Source: Actinomycetota bacterium (GTDB lineage Bacteria > Actinomycetota > Actinomycetes > Propionibacteriales > Propionibacteriaceae). From it: a DNA stretch of 64,000 nucleotides. Shown here one piece after another: positions 27,798 to 36,913 of the stretch (position 1 is the stretch's first letter; each line of letters begins with the position of its first letter). Under the pieces are notes generated by a model. That model was given only the letters and a program-made list of their open reading frames with translations, did not search any database and was not told the DNA's origin. The translations under genes and the position numbers were made by a program. Location of the stretch: positions 122,633-186,632 of the forward strand of contig JAIUOS010000001.1 of NCBI GenBank assembly GCA_020161755.1, in the 5' to 3' direction.

Positions 27798-28720
27798 GCG
27801 ACGTCGTGTCGGCACCAGCTCCAGAGTCCCCCGACCTTCGGGTCGGGGGCCTCCGGGCCGACCGGCGTCGGTGGGGTGGATGGGCACTGGCCGCGATCCC
27901 CGCGCTGGTCGCGGCCTGGCTCGTGGTGTACCCGCTCGGGTACAACCTGTGGATCTCCCTGCACATCAATCGGCTCAGCCCGAACGACGGTGCGTGGGTC
28001 GGCCTGAAGAACTACGTCCAGCTTTTCGAGTTCGGCGACCTGGGCGGAACGCTGTGGACCACGCTGGTCTGGACGGTGTCGGGCATCCTGCTCCAGGCGG
28101 TCCTGGGCTTCATCCTCGCGCTCGCGCTCGATCGTCCCGGACGCGGCATCACCCTCGTCCGCACGCTCCTGCTCACGCCCTGGGTCATGCCCGGCGTCGT
28201 GGTCAGCGCGGTCTGGCTCGGTATCTACAACCCGATCGGCGGGCTCGCCAACGAGGTCTTGTCGTGGTTCGGCGTCGCCGGTCACGACTGGCTCGGCGAC
28301 CCGAACACCGCCCTGTGGGCGCTGGTGCTGACGAACGTCTGGAAGGCGTTCCCGTTCTGGATGCTGCTGCTGTCGGCCGGTTTGAAGGCCATCCCGGCAG
28401 AGCTCTACGAGGCGGCCTCACTCGACGGCGCCGGCTACCTGCGCACCGTGCGACACGTGGTGATCCCCGAACTGCGCAACGTCATCGTCCTCACCACGCT
28501 GCTCGCGTTCATCTGGACGTTCAACTACTTCGACCTGTCCTATGCCATGACCCAGGGCGGCCCGGGCACGTCGACGACCACCATCGCGTTCGACATCTAC
28601 AAGACGTCCTTCGTCTACAACCGCCTCGACCAGGGTGCTGCGCTCTCGGTCCTCTCGTTCGTCCTGATGGCGGTCGCGATCGGCGCTTATGCGTTCGCGT
28701 CCCGGAGGAGGCCGTCATGA
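27794..28720 (+). CDS. Sugar ABC transporter permease, MalF/UgpA type
   Basis: Membrane subunit (308 aa) with a Pro- and Arg-rich cytoplasmic tail before the first helix at about residue 35. The EAA loop is EAASLDGAGYL. GTG 27794 overlaps the stop of the binding-protein gene (GTGA), and its own stop overlaps the next ATG. Confidence 0.9.
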   Translation: MSDVVSAPAPESPDLRVGGLRADRRRWGGWALAAIPALVAAWLVVYPLGYNLWISLHINRLSPNDGAWVGLKNYVQLFEFGDLGGTLWTTLVWTVSGILLQAVLGFILALALDRPGRGITLVRTLLLTPWVMPGVVVSAVWLGIYNPIGGLANEVLSWFGVAGHDWLGDPNTALWALVLTNVWKAFPFWMLLLSAGLKAIPAELYEAASLDGAGYLRTVRHVVIPELRNVIVLTTLLAFIWTFNYFDLSYAMTQGGPGTSTTTIAFDIYKTSFVYNRLDQGAALSVLSFVLMAVAIGAYAFASRRRPS

Positions 28721-29589
28721 CCACCCTTGCCGCGCCTCGGACGGTGCCGCACCGACCGGTCAGGGCACGGCGACGCCACGGCGGCCGCGCTCGCTGGATC
28801 GTCCTCGTGCTGGCGCTCGTGTTCGCCCTGGTTCCCATCTACTGGATGGTGATCTCGGCGCTGAAGCCGAACGAGGAGCTCGGCCTGCTCAAGCCGACGC
28901 TGCTCCCGTTGCACCCGACGCTCGTGCAGTTCGAGACCGCACTTGCGGACGGGTCGCTGCTCGCGGCCACGGCCAACTCCGGCCTGGTGGCGCTGCTGAC
29001 CACTGCGGCGGTCCTGCTCTTCGGGTCGGCGGCCGCCTACGCGGTCACCCAGTGGCGCTTCCCCGGCGTCGGTGGTGTCCTCGGACTTACCCTGTTCACC
29101 CAGCTGCTGCCGCAGACCGCGACGCTCGTCCCGATCTACCTGCTGTGGAATCAGCTCGGCCTGACTGGTTCGCTCGGCGGGCTCGGCCTGATCTACAGCC
29201 TGCTGTTCCTACCGGTCGGGGTGTGGATGCTGATCGGCTTCTTCCGCAGCCTGCCCTATGAGCTCACCGAGGCGGCCCTCGTCGACGGCGCGAGCCGGCT
29301 ACGTATCCTGTGGTCGATCATGCTGCCGCTGGCCTGGCCGGCGTTGATCTCGGTGGGTGCCTACACCCTGATCATCTGCTGGAGCGAGTTCCTGTTCGCC
29401 CTGGTCTTCCTCAACTCCGACGCCACCACGGTGACCGTCCGGCTGGCCTTCCTGATCGGCGAGCACGACCCCAACGTCGGTCCCCTGATGGCCTCGGCCA
29501 CGATCGCGACCATCGCCCCCCTGATCATCTTCTTCGCCCTTCAGCGCTACTTCGTCGCCGGACTGACCGGCGGCGCGGTGAAGAGCTGA
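28717..29589 (+). CDS. Sugar ABC transporter permease, MalG/UgpE type
   Basis: Second membrane subunit (290 aa). A strongly basic N-terminus (VRARRRHGGRARW) precedes the first helix, and the EAA loop is EAALVDGASRL. The start overlaps the upstream stop (ATGA). It completes the importer, again without an ATPase gene. The metabolic genes follow after 31 bases. Confidence 0.9.
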   Translation: MTTLAAPRTVPHRPVRARRRHGGRARWIVLVLALVFALVPIYWMVISALKPNEELGLLKPTLLPLHPTLVQFETALADGSLLAATANSGLVALLTTAAVLLFGSAAAYAVTQWRFPGVGGVLGLTLFTQLLPQTATLVPIYLLWNQLGLTGSLGGLGLIYSLLFLPVGVWMLIGFFRSLPYELTEAALVDGASRLRILWSIMLPLAWPALISVGAYTLIICWSEFLFALVFLNSDATTVTVRLAFLIGEHDPNVGPLMASATIATIAPLIIFFALQRYFVAGLTGGAVKS

Positions 29590-29620
29590 CCCGCCATCCC
29601 CACCTCCGAGGAGTCAACAC

Positions 29621-30289
29621 ATGCACCCGCTTCGTTCCGCGACCGTCGACCTCGAACTCATCCGCACCCACCTGAGCTCGGCCGTCGTCTCGGACTGCCT
29701 GGACGCGATCGGCCTGCGACAGCAGTGCCTCGGCGCCGGGATCCACCCACTCGAGCCCGACCAGGTGATCGCCGGCTACGCGTTCCCCGTCGAGATCGAG
29801 CGCGTCGACGACGTGCCGGAGCAGCCGTTCCGCGGACTGGTGGCAGCGCTGGACGCCATCGAGGCCGACGAGGTCTTCGTCACTCCCACCGGACGCGCGA
29901 CCGACATCGCCGTCTGGGGGGAACTTCTCTCCACCGCCTGCCAGCGCCGCGGCGCCGCGGGCGCGATCACCGACGGCCTCGTCCGTGACATCCGGGCCGT
30001 CCGGCGACTCGGGTTCCCGGTCGCCGGCGCCGGGGCAATCCCGTACGACAGCAAGGGGCGTCACGAGGTGGTCGCGCACCGCGTCGCGGCCGTGATCGAC
30101 GGCGTCCGGATCGAACCGGGCGACCTGATCGTGGCCGACGTCGACGGCGTCGTGGTGGTTCCGGCCGCGCGCGCGGCCGAGATCGTCGCCGCGGCTGCGA
30201 CCAAGCGCTCCATCGAGCGCGAGTTCCGGGCCGCCGTCGCCGACGGCATGGGGGCGACGCACGCGTTCGCGAAGTTCGGGGTGCTGTGA
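29621..30289 (+). CDS. RraA-like protein (HMG-aldolase/RraA superfamily)
   Basis: Compact protein of 222 aa in the RraA/4-hydroxy-4-methyl-2-oxoglutarate aldolase superfamily. The signature G-x-x-x-D-G-x-x-R-D is visible as GAITDGLVRDIRAV near residue 115, with Arg and Asp as expected for metal and oxo-acid binding. Members in sugar operons often act on branched or keto sugar acids rather than on RNase E. ATG 29621 follows GAGGAG. The stop overlaps the GTG of the next gene. Its exact reaction here is unknown. Confidence 0.8.
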   Translation: MHPLRSATVDLELIRTHLSSAVVSDCLDAIGLRQQCLGAGIHPLEPDQVIAGYAFPVEIERVDDVPEQPFRGLVAALDAIEADEVFVTPTGRATDIAVWGELLSTACQRRGAAGAITDGLVRDIRAVRRLGFPVAGAGAIPYDSKGRHEVVAHRVAAVIDGVRIEPGDLIVADVDGVVVVPAARAAEIVAAAATKRSIEREFRAAVADGMGATHAFAKFGVL

Positions 30290-31248
30290 TCCCTCGGGTC
30301 GCGGCGGACGCGCGGCTCGCGAACGACCGCCAACTCCTGGCACACCACACCGAACTCGTGCTGGACGGTCCGGGAGCGGGCACGCGCGTGTGCAGCGTCC
30401 AGCCGGACGGCGGACTGCACCTGCGAGTTCTCCTCGACCGCGGGATGGACATCGGCGCAGCCTGGTTCGCCGGACGTCCCCTTGCCTGGCTCTCTCCCTC
30501 CGGGGAGAGGACGCGCGGGTACGCCGACGCCTCAGAAGGCTGGCACCGCGGCTGGGCAGGCGGCCTGCTGACCACCTGTGGCCTGCGCCACATCGGACCG
30601 CCCGCGGTCACAGGTGGTCGACACGGCAACTACAGCGAGTGCCCGGTCGAGGACTTCGGCGTCGCACCGATGCCCGGCGGCGTCGGGCTGGAACTGCGCG
30701 GCACCGTCCGGGACACCGACGGCCTGGACCGCGGGCTGCTCCTCGAGCGCACGATCCGGGTCCACGCGCGGATGGGACTCCTGGAGGTCAGCGACGTCGT
30801 CACCAACGAGGGGCCGCGTCCGGTCGCCGCGCCCTTGCTGTACCACCTCAACCTCGGCCACCCGTTCCTCGGCGACACGAGCCGCACGCGGCTGACGAAC
30901 CTGGCCGAGGGCCATGGCTTCACTCCCGAGATGGGCGCGCCCGCCGACGTCCCGGACGTGGTCGTCCGTCACCGGCCGCTCGGCGCGGGCGAGGCGTCCG
31001 CCGAGGTCGACTCCGACACCGGGCTGACCGTGCGGGTCAGCTGGGACACCGGACGGCTGCCGCTGGCCTACACCTGGCGGCGACGCACGCCCGGCTGCTA
31101 CGTCCACGCGATCGAGCCTGCCACCGCGCACCTAAGCGCGGACGCCCACGCGTGGCCGGTCCTCGACCCGGGGCAGCAACGGGCAACGGGCGTCCGTGTC
31201 ACGGTCCATGCTGACAACGAACAGCGAATCAAGGAGGTTCCCCGGTGA
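30286..31248 (+). CDS. DUF4432 aldose-1-epimerase-like protein
   Basis: Protein of 320 aa with the galactose-mutarotase-like beta-sandwich of the DUF4432 family (LRVLLDRGMDIGAAWFAGRP near residue 48, and LLYHLNLGHPFLG near 185). These proteins are found in sugar-acid operons and may interconvert or bind sugar anomers; activity is not established. GTG 30286 overlaps the RraA-like stop. A consensus AAGGAGG for the next gene lies at its 3' end. Confidence 0.8.
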   Translation: MIPRVAADARLANDRQLLAHHTELVLDGPGAGTRVCSVQPDGGLHLRVLLDRGMDIGAAWFAGRPLAWLSPSGERTRGYADASEGWHRGWAGGLLTTCGLRHIGPPAVTGGRHGNYSECPVEDFGVAPMPGGVGLELRGTVRDTDGLDRGLLLERTIRVHARMGLLEVSDVVTNEGPRPVAAPLLYHLNLGHPFLGDTSRTRLTNLAEGHGFTPEMGAPADVPDVVVRHRPLGAGEASAEVDSDTGLTVRVSWDTGRLPLAYTWRRRTPGCYVHAIEPATAHLSADAHAWPVLDPGQQRATGVRVTVHADNEQRIKEVPR

Positions 31249-33410
31249 GCGAGATCTCGGACGAGTCCGTCGAGCAGGTTCTGGTGATGTTCAAGTGCCA
31301 CCTCGACGTGGGCTACACCGACACCGAGGAGAACGTCCGCCGCACCTACCATCGCGAGCACATCCCACGGGCGATCGAGACCGCCGCGGCGTTGCGGAAC
31401 GCCGGCGAGGACCGGTTCGTCTGGACGGTGCCGGCCTGGATGCTCTACCGGCACCTGCGGCACTCCGACGCCGACCAGCGCCGGCTCGCCGAAGAGGCGA
31501 TCGTCGCCGGCGACCTGGCCTGGCATGCCCTGCCGTTCACCTGGTACACCGAGCTGCTCGACGCGTCGACCATCGAGGCGTCGCTCGGCTTCAGCGGTTG
31601 GCTGGACGACGCGTTCGGCCGCCGCACGACCGCCGCCCGGATGACCGACGTCCCGGGGCACACCCGCGGCCTGGTCGGGCCGCTGGCGAAGGCCGGGATC
31701 ACGTTCCTCGACATCGGCGTCAACCCCGGCTGCAAGGCCCCCGCGGTACCGGCCGTCCCCGGGGTGGGCCTGCCGCCGTCCGACGCCGACCAGCCCGACC
31801 CCGACCTCGTCCGGTGGAACGCCGACGAGCCTGTCCACGCCGACCAGGGGACGCCGCAGGCCGAGCTCCGCCGACTGGCCACCGAGGGGATGAACGGTGA
31901 CCGCACCCACCTGTTCCGGTGGCGCGACGACGACGACGACCGTGAGGTCACCGTTCTCTACCACCCGCGGGCTTACGGCAGCACCGTCCGCATCCCGGGG
32001 CTGCCGCTGGCCGTCTCGATGCGGGTCCACGGCGACAACCTCGGCCCGCACAGCCTCGAGTCGATCCGTCACGCGTACTCCAGCCTCCGCCGCAAGTTCC
32101 CGAACGCCGTCGTCCGCGCCACCGACCTCAGCACGATCGGCGACGCGATCCGGGCGAGCCGCACCGACCTGCCGGTCGAGACCAGGGAGATCGGCGACAG
32201 CTGGATCTACGGGACGGGTTCCGACCCGGCCAAGACCGCCGCGCTGCGCGAGGTCGTGCGGCTGCGTGCGGCCTGGATCGAGGACGGCGAGCTGGTCGCC
32301 GGCTCCGGGACCGACCTCGACCTCCTCGAGGAGCTGATCCCGGCACCCGAGCACAACTGGGGCCTGAGCACCTCGGTCTACTTGCGCTGCTGGACCGGCT
32401 ACGACACCACCGAGTTGGCCGACGCCAGGGAAGGCGACGAGCAGTTCGTGGTGAACGACCGGGAGTGGGTCACCAAGCGCGACCAGCCGCGCCGGGCCGT
32501 CGAGTCCTTGCCGGCCGCGCTGCGCGAGCAGGCGCTGTCGCGGCTGGACTCGCTGCGCGAGCCCGCACCCGAACCTGCCGCCGGTGAGGCGACGGTCGGC
32601 CACCGCGACAACGGGGTGGTCAGGATCGGCGTCTCGCCCGACACCGGGGCCCTGATCGACTTGGTCGACCTTCGCACTGGTCGCCAGTGGGCGGGGCCGT
32701 CCGGCCTGGCCCGGTTCGGCTACACCGGCTACGACACCGGCGACTACGCGCGGTTCTTCCGCACCTACACCCACTCGCAGTTCACCGCCAACGACTTCGG
32801 CAAGCCGGGTCTGGAGGGTTACCACGTCCACCACGTCGAGTGGGCACCCGCCGCTGCCACCGCTGTCGCGACCGACGACGGGCTGCTCGTCGAGCTGGCA
32901 CCCCCGTCGGGCATCAGCGAGGCCGAGCGGGGCGTCACGTCCTGGCCGCGCCGGGTCGTGCTCGAGTACCGACTGGCGCCCGACCGGCCTGTGGTCGACG
33001 TCACGTGCTGGGTCGCCGGCCACCGGGCGAACCGCCGGCCGGAGGCGCTGTGGCTGTCTTTCGACCTCGCCGCGGACGACGTCGCCGGCTGGAGACTGTA
33101 CAAGGCCGGCGACAGGATCGATCCCCGCGCAGTCGTCGACGACGGCGGTCGGCGCCTCCACGGGATCGGACGCGGTGTGGCCTACTGCGACTCCGACGCT
33201 GCCTTCGAGATCGACTCCCTCGACGCCCATCTGGTCTCGCCCGGGGAGAAGGGTCTGCTTCGCTTCGACAACGACCCGATCGATCCGCGCGAGGGCATGC
33301 ACTTCGCGCTGTACAACAACTTGTGGGGCACCGCCTTCCCGCAGTGGTATGACGCTGACATGAGATTCCGGTTCCAGCTCCGGCTCCCCGAGAGCGGTGA
33401 CCCCCGATGA
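31245..33410 (+). CDS. DUF5054 / GH38-like glycoside hydrolase
   Basis: Protein of 721 aa related to GH38 alpha-mannosidases and of the DUF5054 type. The N-terminal zinc motif is His19-Leu-Asp21 in CHLDVGYT, and Asp135 in MTDVPGHT sits where GH38 has its nucleophile. The C-terminal half (about residues 450-720) is beta-rich and ends in FQLRLPE. There is no signal peptide, so it is cytoplasmic. GTG 31245 overlaps the previous stop and has AAGGAGG upstream. It may remove mannose or a mannose-like sugar from imported material, feeding the mannonate enzymes downstream (inference). The family has no settled activity that I know of. Confidence 0.78.
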   Translation: MSEISDESVEQVLVMFKCHLDVGYTDTEENVRRTYHREHIPRAIETAAALRNAGEDRFVWTVPAWMLYRHLRHSDADQRRLAEEAIVAGDLAWHALPFTWYTELLDASTIEASLGFSGWLDDAFGRRTTAARMTDVPGHTRGLVGPLAKAGITFLDIGVNPGCKAPAVPAVPGVGLPPSDADQPDPDLVRWNADEPVHADQGTPQAELRRLATEGMNGDRTHLFRWRDDDDDREVTVLYHPRAYGSTVRIPGLPLAVSMRVHGDNLGPHSLESIRHAYSSLRRKFPNAVVRATDLSTIGDAIRASRTDLPVETREIGDSWIYGTGSDPAKTAALREVVRLRAAWIEDGELVAGSGTDLDLLEELIPAPEHNWGLSTSVYLRCWTGYDTTELADAREGDEQFVVNDREWVTKRDQPRRAVESLPAALREQALSRLDSLREPAPEPAAGEATVGHRDNGVVRIGVSPDTGALIDLVDLRTGRQWAGPSGLARFGYTGYDTGDYARFFRTYTHSQFTANDFGKPGLEGYHVHHVEWAPAAATAVATDDGLLVELAPPSGISEAERGVTSWPRRVVLEYRLAPDRPVVDVTCWVAGHRANRRPEALWLSFDLAADDVAGWRLYKAGDRIDPRAVVDDGGRRLHGIGRGVAYCDSDAAFEIDSLDAHLVSPGEKGLLRFDNDPIDPREGMHFALYNNLWGTAFPQWYDADMRFRFQLRLPESGDPR

Positions 33411-34195
33411 ACGAGAGGTTCGACATCACCGGGCGCCGCGCCCTGGTCACCGGGGGGTGCCGCGGCATCGGCGCGGCCATCGCCCTCGCCTTCCGCGATC
33501 GCGGTGCCGACGTGGTGGTCCACGGCCGCGGGGACGGACGGGCGCGCGACTTCGCGGCCGCGCACGGGTTCCGGTTCCTGGCCGCCGACCTCGCCGATCT
33601 CGACCAGGTCGCCCCGCTCGCCGCGGCGGCGCTGGCTGAGCTGGGCGGGCTGGACATCCTGGTGAACAACGCCGGCATGGAGGTGAACGCGACCGTCGGG
33701 CATCTCGACCCACGGGCCGTCCACACTCAGCTCACCGTCGATCTGGAGGCTCCGATCCTGCTCACCCACCACCTGGTCGACGCGCTGAAAGCCAGCGGGC
33801 ACGGTTGCGTGATCAACGTGTCCTCGATCCACGGCACAGTGCCGGCCTACGCGAACGCCGTCTACTGCGCGGCCAAGGGTGGCCTCGAGTTGTTCACCCG
33901 CACGCTCGCGGTCGAACTCGGGCCTGCCGGCGTCCGGGTCAACTCGCTGGCCCCCGGCGCGGTCGAGACCGACATGAACCGCGAGATCCTGGACGAGATC
34001 GACCGCCACAACTTCGCCGAGTGGATCCCGCTGGGTCGGGTCGGCACCGTCGACGAGATCGCCGATCCCGCGGTGTTCCTCGCCTCCGAGGCCGCCCGCT
34101 ACGTCACCGGCGCCACCCTCACCGTGGACGGCGGGTACTCCCAACACCTTGTCCGCTACCGCATGGGCGGGCCGGAACAGGAAGCCGAACGATGA
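33407..34195 (+). CDS. Short-chain dehydrogenase/reductase (aldose dehydrogenase-like)
   Basis: Classical SDR (262 aa). The cofactor motif GGCRGIGAA lies at about residues 14-22, NNAG near 88, and the catalytic Ser and Tyr-x-x-x-Lys are in NVSSIHG and YCAAKGG. Tail LTVDGGYSQ is typical. Similar to glucose-1-dehydrogenase-like SDRs. In this operon it could oxidise a free aldose (for example mannose) to its lactone, or act as a mannonate/fructuronate oxidoreductase. Starts and stops overlap with both neighbours. Confidence 0.86.
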   Translation: MNERFDITGRRALVTGGCRGIGAAIALAFRDRGADVVVHGRGDGRARDFAAAHGFRFLAADLADLDQVAPLAAAALAELGGLDILVNNAGMEVNATVGHLDPRAVHTQLTVDLEAPILLTHHLVDALKASGHGCVINVSSIHGTVPAYANAVYCAAKGGLELFTRTLAVELGPAGVRVNSLAPGAVETDMNREILDEIDRHNFAEWIPLGRVGTVDEIADPAVFLASEAARYVTGATLTVDGGYSQHLVRYRMGGPEQEAER

Positions 34196-35220
34196 TCCAG
34201 CTCGCCGAGATCCTCTCCCCGCGCCCCGAACCGTGGTGGGCGCTGCTGCGGCAGTCGGGGGTGAGAGAGGTCGTCTCGTTCCTGCGCGGCGCTGAGCAGG
34301 AGCAACGCATGTTCAAGGCGCTCGGCCTGGGAAGCGTGGCGGTCGACGCCGACGCCGAGCCGTGGGGCCTTGACGCGATCGCCAGGGACAAGGCGATGTT
34401 CGCCGAGCAGGGGTTCGCCCTCGCCGCCATCGAGGACACCGCACCGATGGACAACGTCCGCCTCGGCCTGCCCGGACGCGACGCCGAGATCGAACGGGTG
34501 ATCACCCAGGTGCGGGCGATGGGCCGCCTCGAGATCCCGGTGCTCTGCTACAACTGGATGGCCTTGTCGAGCTGGGCACGCACCCAGGTCGCGATCCCGT
34601 CCCGGGGCGGGGCGCTGGTCACGGGCTTCTTCCTCACCCAGGCCGAGGACCTCGGCGGCCTGGTCGAACCTGGGGAGGTCACCCCCGACCAGCTGTGGGA
34701 CGCGCTCGCTTACTTCCTGGACGCCGTGCTGCCGGAGGCCGAAGCGGCCGGCGTCCGGCTCTCGCTCCACCCCGACGACCCGCCCATCCAGGTCGTGCGC
34801 AACCTGCCCCGGATCATGAGCTCGCTGGACGGCTACCGCCGGCTCCGGCGGCTGTCCGGCTCGACCTCGAACGCGATCACCTTCTGCCAGGGCAACTTCG
34901 CCCTGATGACCGACGACGTGCCGGCCGCGATCCGGGAGTTCGCGGACGCGATCTCGTTCATCCACTTCCGCGACCTGCGAGGCACCGCGGAGGGGTTCGA
35001 GGAGACCTTCCACGACGACGGACAGACCGACATGGCCGCGTGCATGCGGGCGTACCGGGAGATCGGTTTCTCCGGGCCGATGCGTCCCGACCACGTCCCC
35101 ACCATGTTCGGCGAGGCGAACGACCGTCCGGGCTACGCCGTGCTCGGACGGATCTTCGCGCTCGGTTACATCCGTGGGCTGCTGCACGCCGTCAACGGGC
35201 ACCCGGCGGCGCGGCCGTGA
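34192..35220 (+). CDS. uxuA: D-mannonate dehydratase-like enzyme (UxuA family)
   Basis: TIM-barrel enzyme of 342 aa in the UxuA family, which converts D-mannonate to 2-keto-3-deoxy-D-gluconate. Recognisable segments are VLCYNWM, LHPDDPP, FCQGNFA, HFRDLRG and MRPDHVP, which hold the metal ligands (Cys, His, Asp, His) of the family. ATG 34192 overlaps the SDR stop, and the next gene starts in its stop codon. With the KDG kinase and KDPG aldolase downstream it gives a complete route from mannonate to pyruvate and glyceraldehyde-3-phosphate. A related aldonate such as gluconate cannot be excluded. Confidence 0.85.
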   Translation: MIQLAEILSPRPEPWWALLRQSGVREVVSFLRGAEQEQRMFKALGLGSVAVDADAEPWGLDAIARDKAMFAEQGFALAAIEDTAPMDNVRLGLPGRDAEIERVITQVRAMGRLEIPVLCYNWMALSSWARTQVAIPSRGGALVTGFFLTQAEDLGGLVEPGEVTPDQLWDALAYFLDAVLPEAEAAGVRLSLHPDDPPIQVVRNLPRIMSSLDGYRRLRRLSGSTSNAITFCQGNFALMTDDVPAAIREFADAISFIHFRDLRGTAEGFEETFHDDGQTDMAACMRAYREIGFSGPMRPDHVPTMFGEANDRPGYAVLGRIFALGYIRGLLHAVNGHPAARP

Positions 35221-36287
35221 CCGGCGGCGGGCGGCAGAGAACCCTGTGGATCGGCACCTACCCGGTCGCCGGACAGGGTGCGCAGACCGGATCGGGCGAG
35301 GGCATCTGGCGCACCTTGCTCGACCTGGACACCGGGACGCTGTCGGACACCCGGCAGGCCGCGATCACCCCCGCGCCGTCCTACCTGGCGTGGGGTCCCG
35401 GCGGCGTGCTGTACGCGGTCAACGAGGAGCTCGACGGCGGTCTGACCGCGTGGCGCCGCAACGCCGGCTCGCTCGAACCGCTCGGCCACTCCGCCACACA
35501 GGGCACGCATCCCTGCCACCTCCACGTCCACGCCGAGACGTCCACGGTCGTGGTCACCAACTACAGCTCGGGCTCGGTGGCGGTGATCCGGCTCGACGCC
35601 AACGGCGTCCCCGAGGAAGGGGCACCGCACCTGCTCCGGTTCGAGGGCTCCGGCCCGCATCCCGACCGGCAGGAGTCGTCGCACCCGCACTACGTCGTGA
35701 GCGTCCCCGACCAGCCGTACTTGCTGGTGAGTGACCTCGGGGCCGACTGCGTGCGCCGCCTGCGCCCGGCACCGCACCGCGAGCTCCTCGCGGACGACGG
35801 GGTCGCGGTGCGCCTGCCCGCCGGCGCCGGCCCACGGCACGCGGCGTTCTCCGCCGACGGCCGCTGGCTGTACCTGGTCGGGGAACTTGACGGACGCGTC
35901 CACACGATCAGTTGGGACGCCGCCACGGGCACGGGCCAGGTGGTCGCGAGCGTCCCGGCCGAACCCGGCTGGAGCGGACCCGCGCACCTGGCGCACATCG
36001 CGTCCGCCGACGGGCGGTTGTGGATCGGCGGGCGTGACCACGGCCGCATCCTGACCCACCGGATCGGCGATGACGGCCTTCCCCGCTACGCGGGCGACCT
36101 CCCCCTCCCGGGACGCTGGCCGAGGCACCATGCTCTCGTGGGCGACTGGCTGGTCGTCGCCCAGCAGGAAGGCGGTGGCGTCGCCGCCCTCGACCGGGAC
36201 GGCGCTGTTCGTGGAACCGCGGAGGTCCCGTCCCCGGCCTGCATCCTGCCCGAACCGCCGACCCCGACCTATGAGGAAGACCAGTGA
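35217..36287 (+). CDS. Beta-propeller lactonase (6-phosphogluconolactonase type)
   Basis: Seven-bladed beta-propeller of the lactonase family PF10282 (356 aa). Visible family segments: LWIGTYP at the N-terminus, PSYLAWGPGGVLYAVNE, HPCHLHVH, VVVTNYSSGSVAVIRLD and SSHPHYVV. It would hydrolyse the aldonolactone made by the SDR, or act on 6-phosphogluconolactone. GTG 35217 overlaps the preceding stop. The frame is open further upstream, but that part reads the dehydratase gene out of frame. A lactonase beside a mannonate dehydratase is one reason to suspect an oxidative pathway. Confidence 0.85.
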   Translation: MTGGGRQRTLWIGTYPVAGQGAQTGSGEGIWRTLLDLDTGTLSDTRQAAITPAPSYLAWGPGGVLYAVNEELDGGLTAWRRNAGSLEPLGHSATQGTHPCHLHVHAETSTVVVTNYSSGSVAVIRLDANGVPEEGAPHLLRFEGSGPHPDRQESSHPHYVVSVPDQPYLLVSDLGADCVRRLRPAPHRELLADDGVAVRLPAGAGPRHAAFSADGRWLYLVGELDGRVHTISWDAATGTGQVVASVPAEPGWSGPAHLAHIASADGRLWIGGRDHGRILTHRIGDDGLPRYAGDLPLPGRWPRHHALVGDWLVVAQQEGGGVAALDRDGAVRGTAEVPSPACILPEPPTPTYEEDQ

Positions 36288-36913
36288 TGCTGCTCGAAAC
36301 CCTGGCACGACACCGCGTAGTGCCCGTGGTGGTGCTCGACCGTGCCCAGGACGCCGCGCCGCTGGCGGACGCGCTGGTCGCCGGCGGGCTGCCGATGGCC
36401 GAGGTCACGTTCCGGACGGACGCCGCCCCGGCGGCGATCCGGGAGCTCGCCGCGCGCGACGACCTGCTCGTGGGGGCGGGCACCGTCCTCACCCGGGCTC
36501 AGGTGGACGAGGCGGTGGCGGCCGGTGCGCGGTTCATCGTGTCGCCGGGCCTCAGCCGCGCGGTCGTCGAACGCGCCCAGGAGCTGGGGGTGCCGGTGCT
36601 CCCCGGGGCGGTGACAGCGACCGAGATCCAGGCAGCTCTCGAGCTCGGACTGGACGCGGTGAAGTTCTTTCCGGCCGGCACGTCCGGCGGCCCGGCGGCG
36701 ATCCGGGCGCTGGCCGCGCCGTTCGGGCAGCTCCGGTTCGTCCCGACCGGTGGCGTGGGCCCGTCCGACCTGGCGGAGTACCTCGCGATCCCGGCGGTCG
36801 CGGCGGTGGGCGGCTCCTGGATGGTGCCGGTCTCCGCGATCCGTTCCGGCGACTTCGCCACCATCGAACGGTTGGTCGCGCAGACCGTCACGACGGTCGG
36901 GGCGCTCGCATGA
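36287..36913 (+). CDS. eda: KDPG/KHG aldolase
   Basis: Class I aldolase (208 aa) that splits 2-keto-3-deoxy-6-phosphogluconate into pyruvate and glyceraldehyde-3-phosphate. The Schiff-base lysine is Lys126 in AVKFFPAG, and Glu in MAEVTFRT is the usual proton relay. PTGGV binds phosphate. ATG 36287 overlaps the lactonase stop; a GTG three bases upstream is also possible. The stop overlaps the kinase start. Confidence 0.9.
   Translation: MLLETLARHRVVPVVVLDRAQDAAPLADALVAGGLPMAEVTFRTDAAPAAIRELAARDDLLVGAGTVLTRAQVDEAVAAGARFIVSPGLSRAVVERAQELGVPVLPGAVTATEIQAALELGLDAVKFFPAGTSGGPAAIRALAAPFGQLRFVPTGGVGPSDLAEYLAIPAVAAVGGSWMVPVSAIRSGDFATIERLVAQTVTTVGALA

Noticed and set aside
31098..33302. Minus-strand open frame of over 700 codons opposite the DUF5054 gene
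   Set aside because: No recognisable domain, low-complexity composition and no ribosome binding site. The plus-strand gene has family motifs and coupled overlaps.
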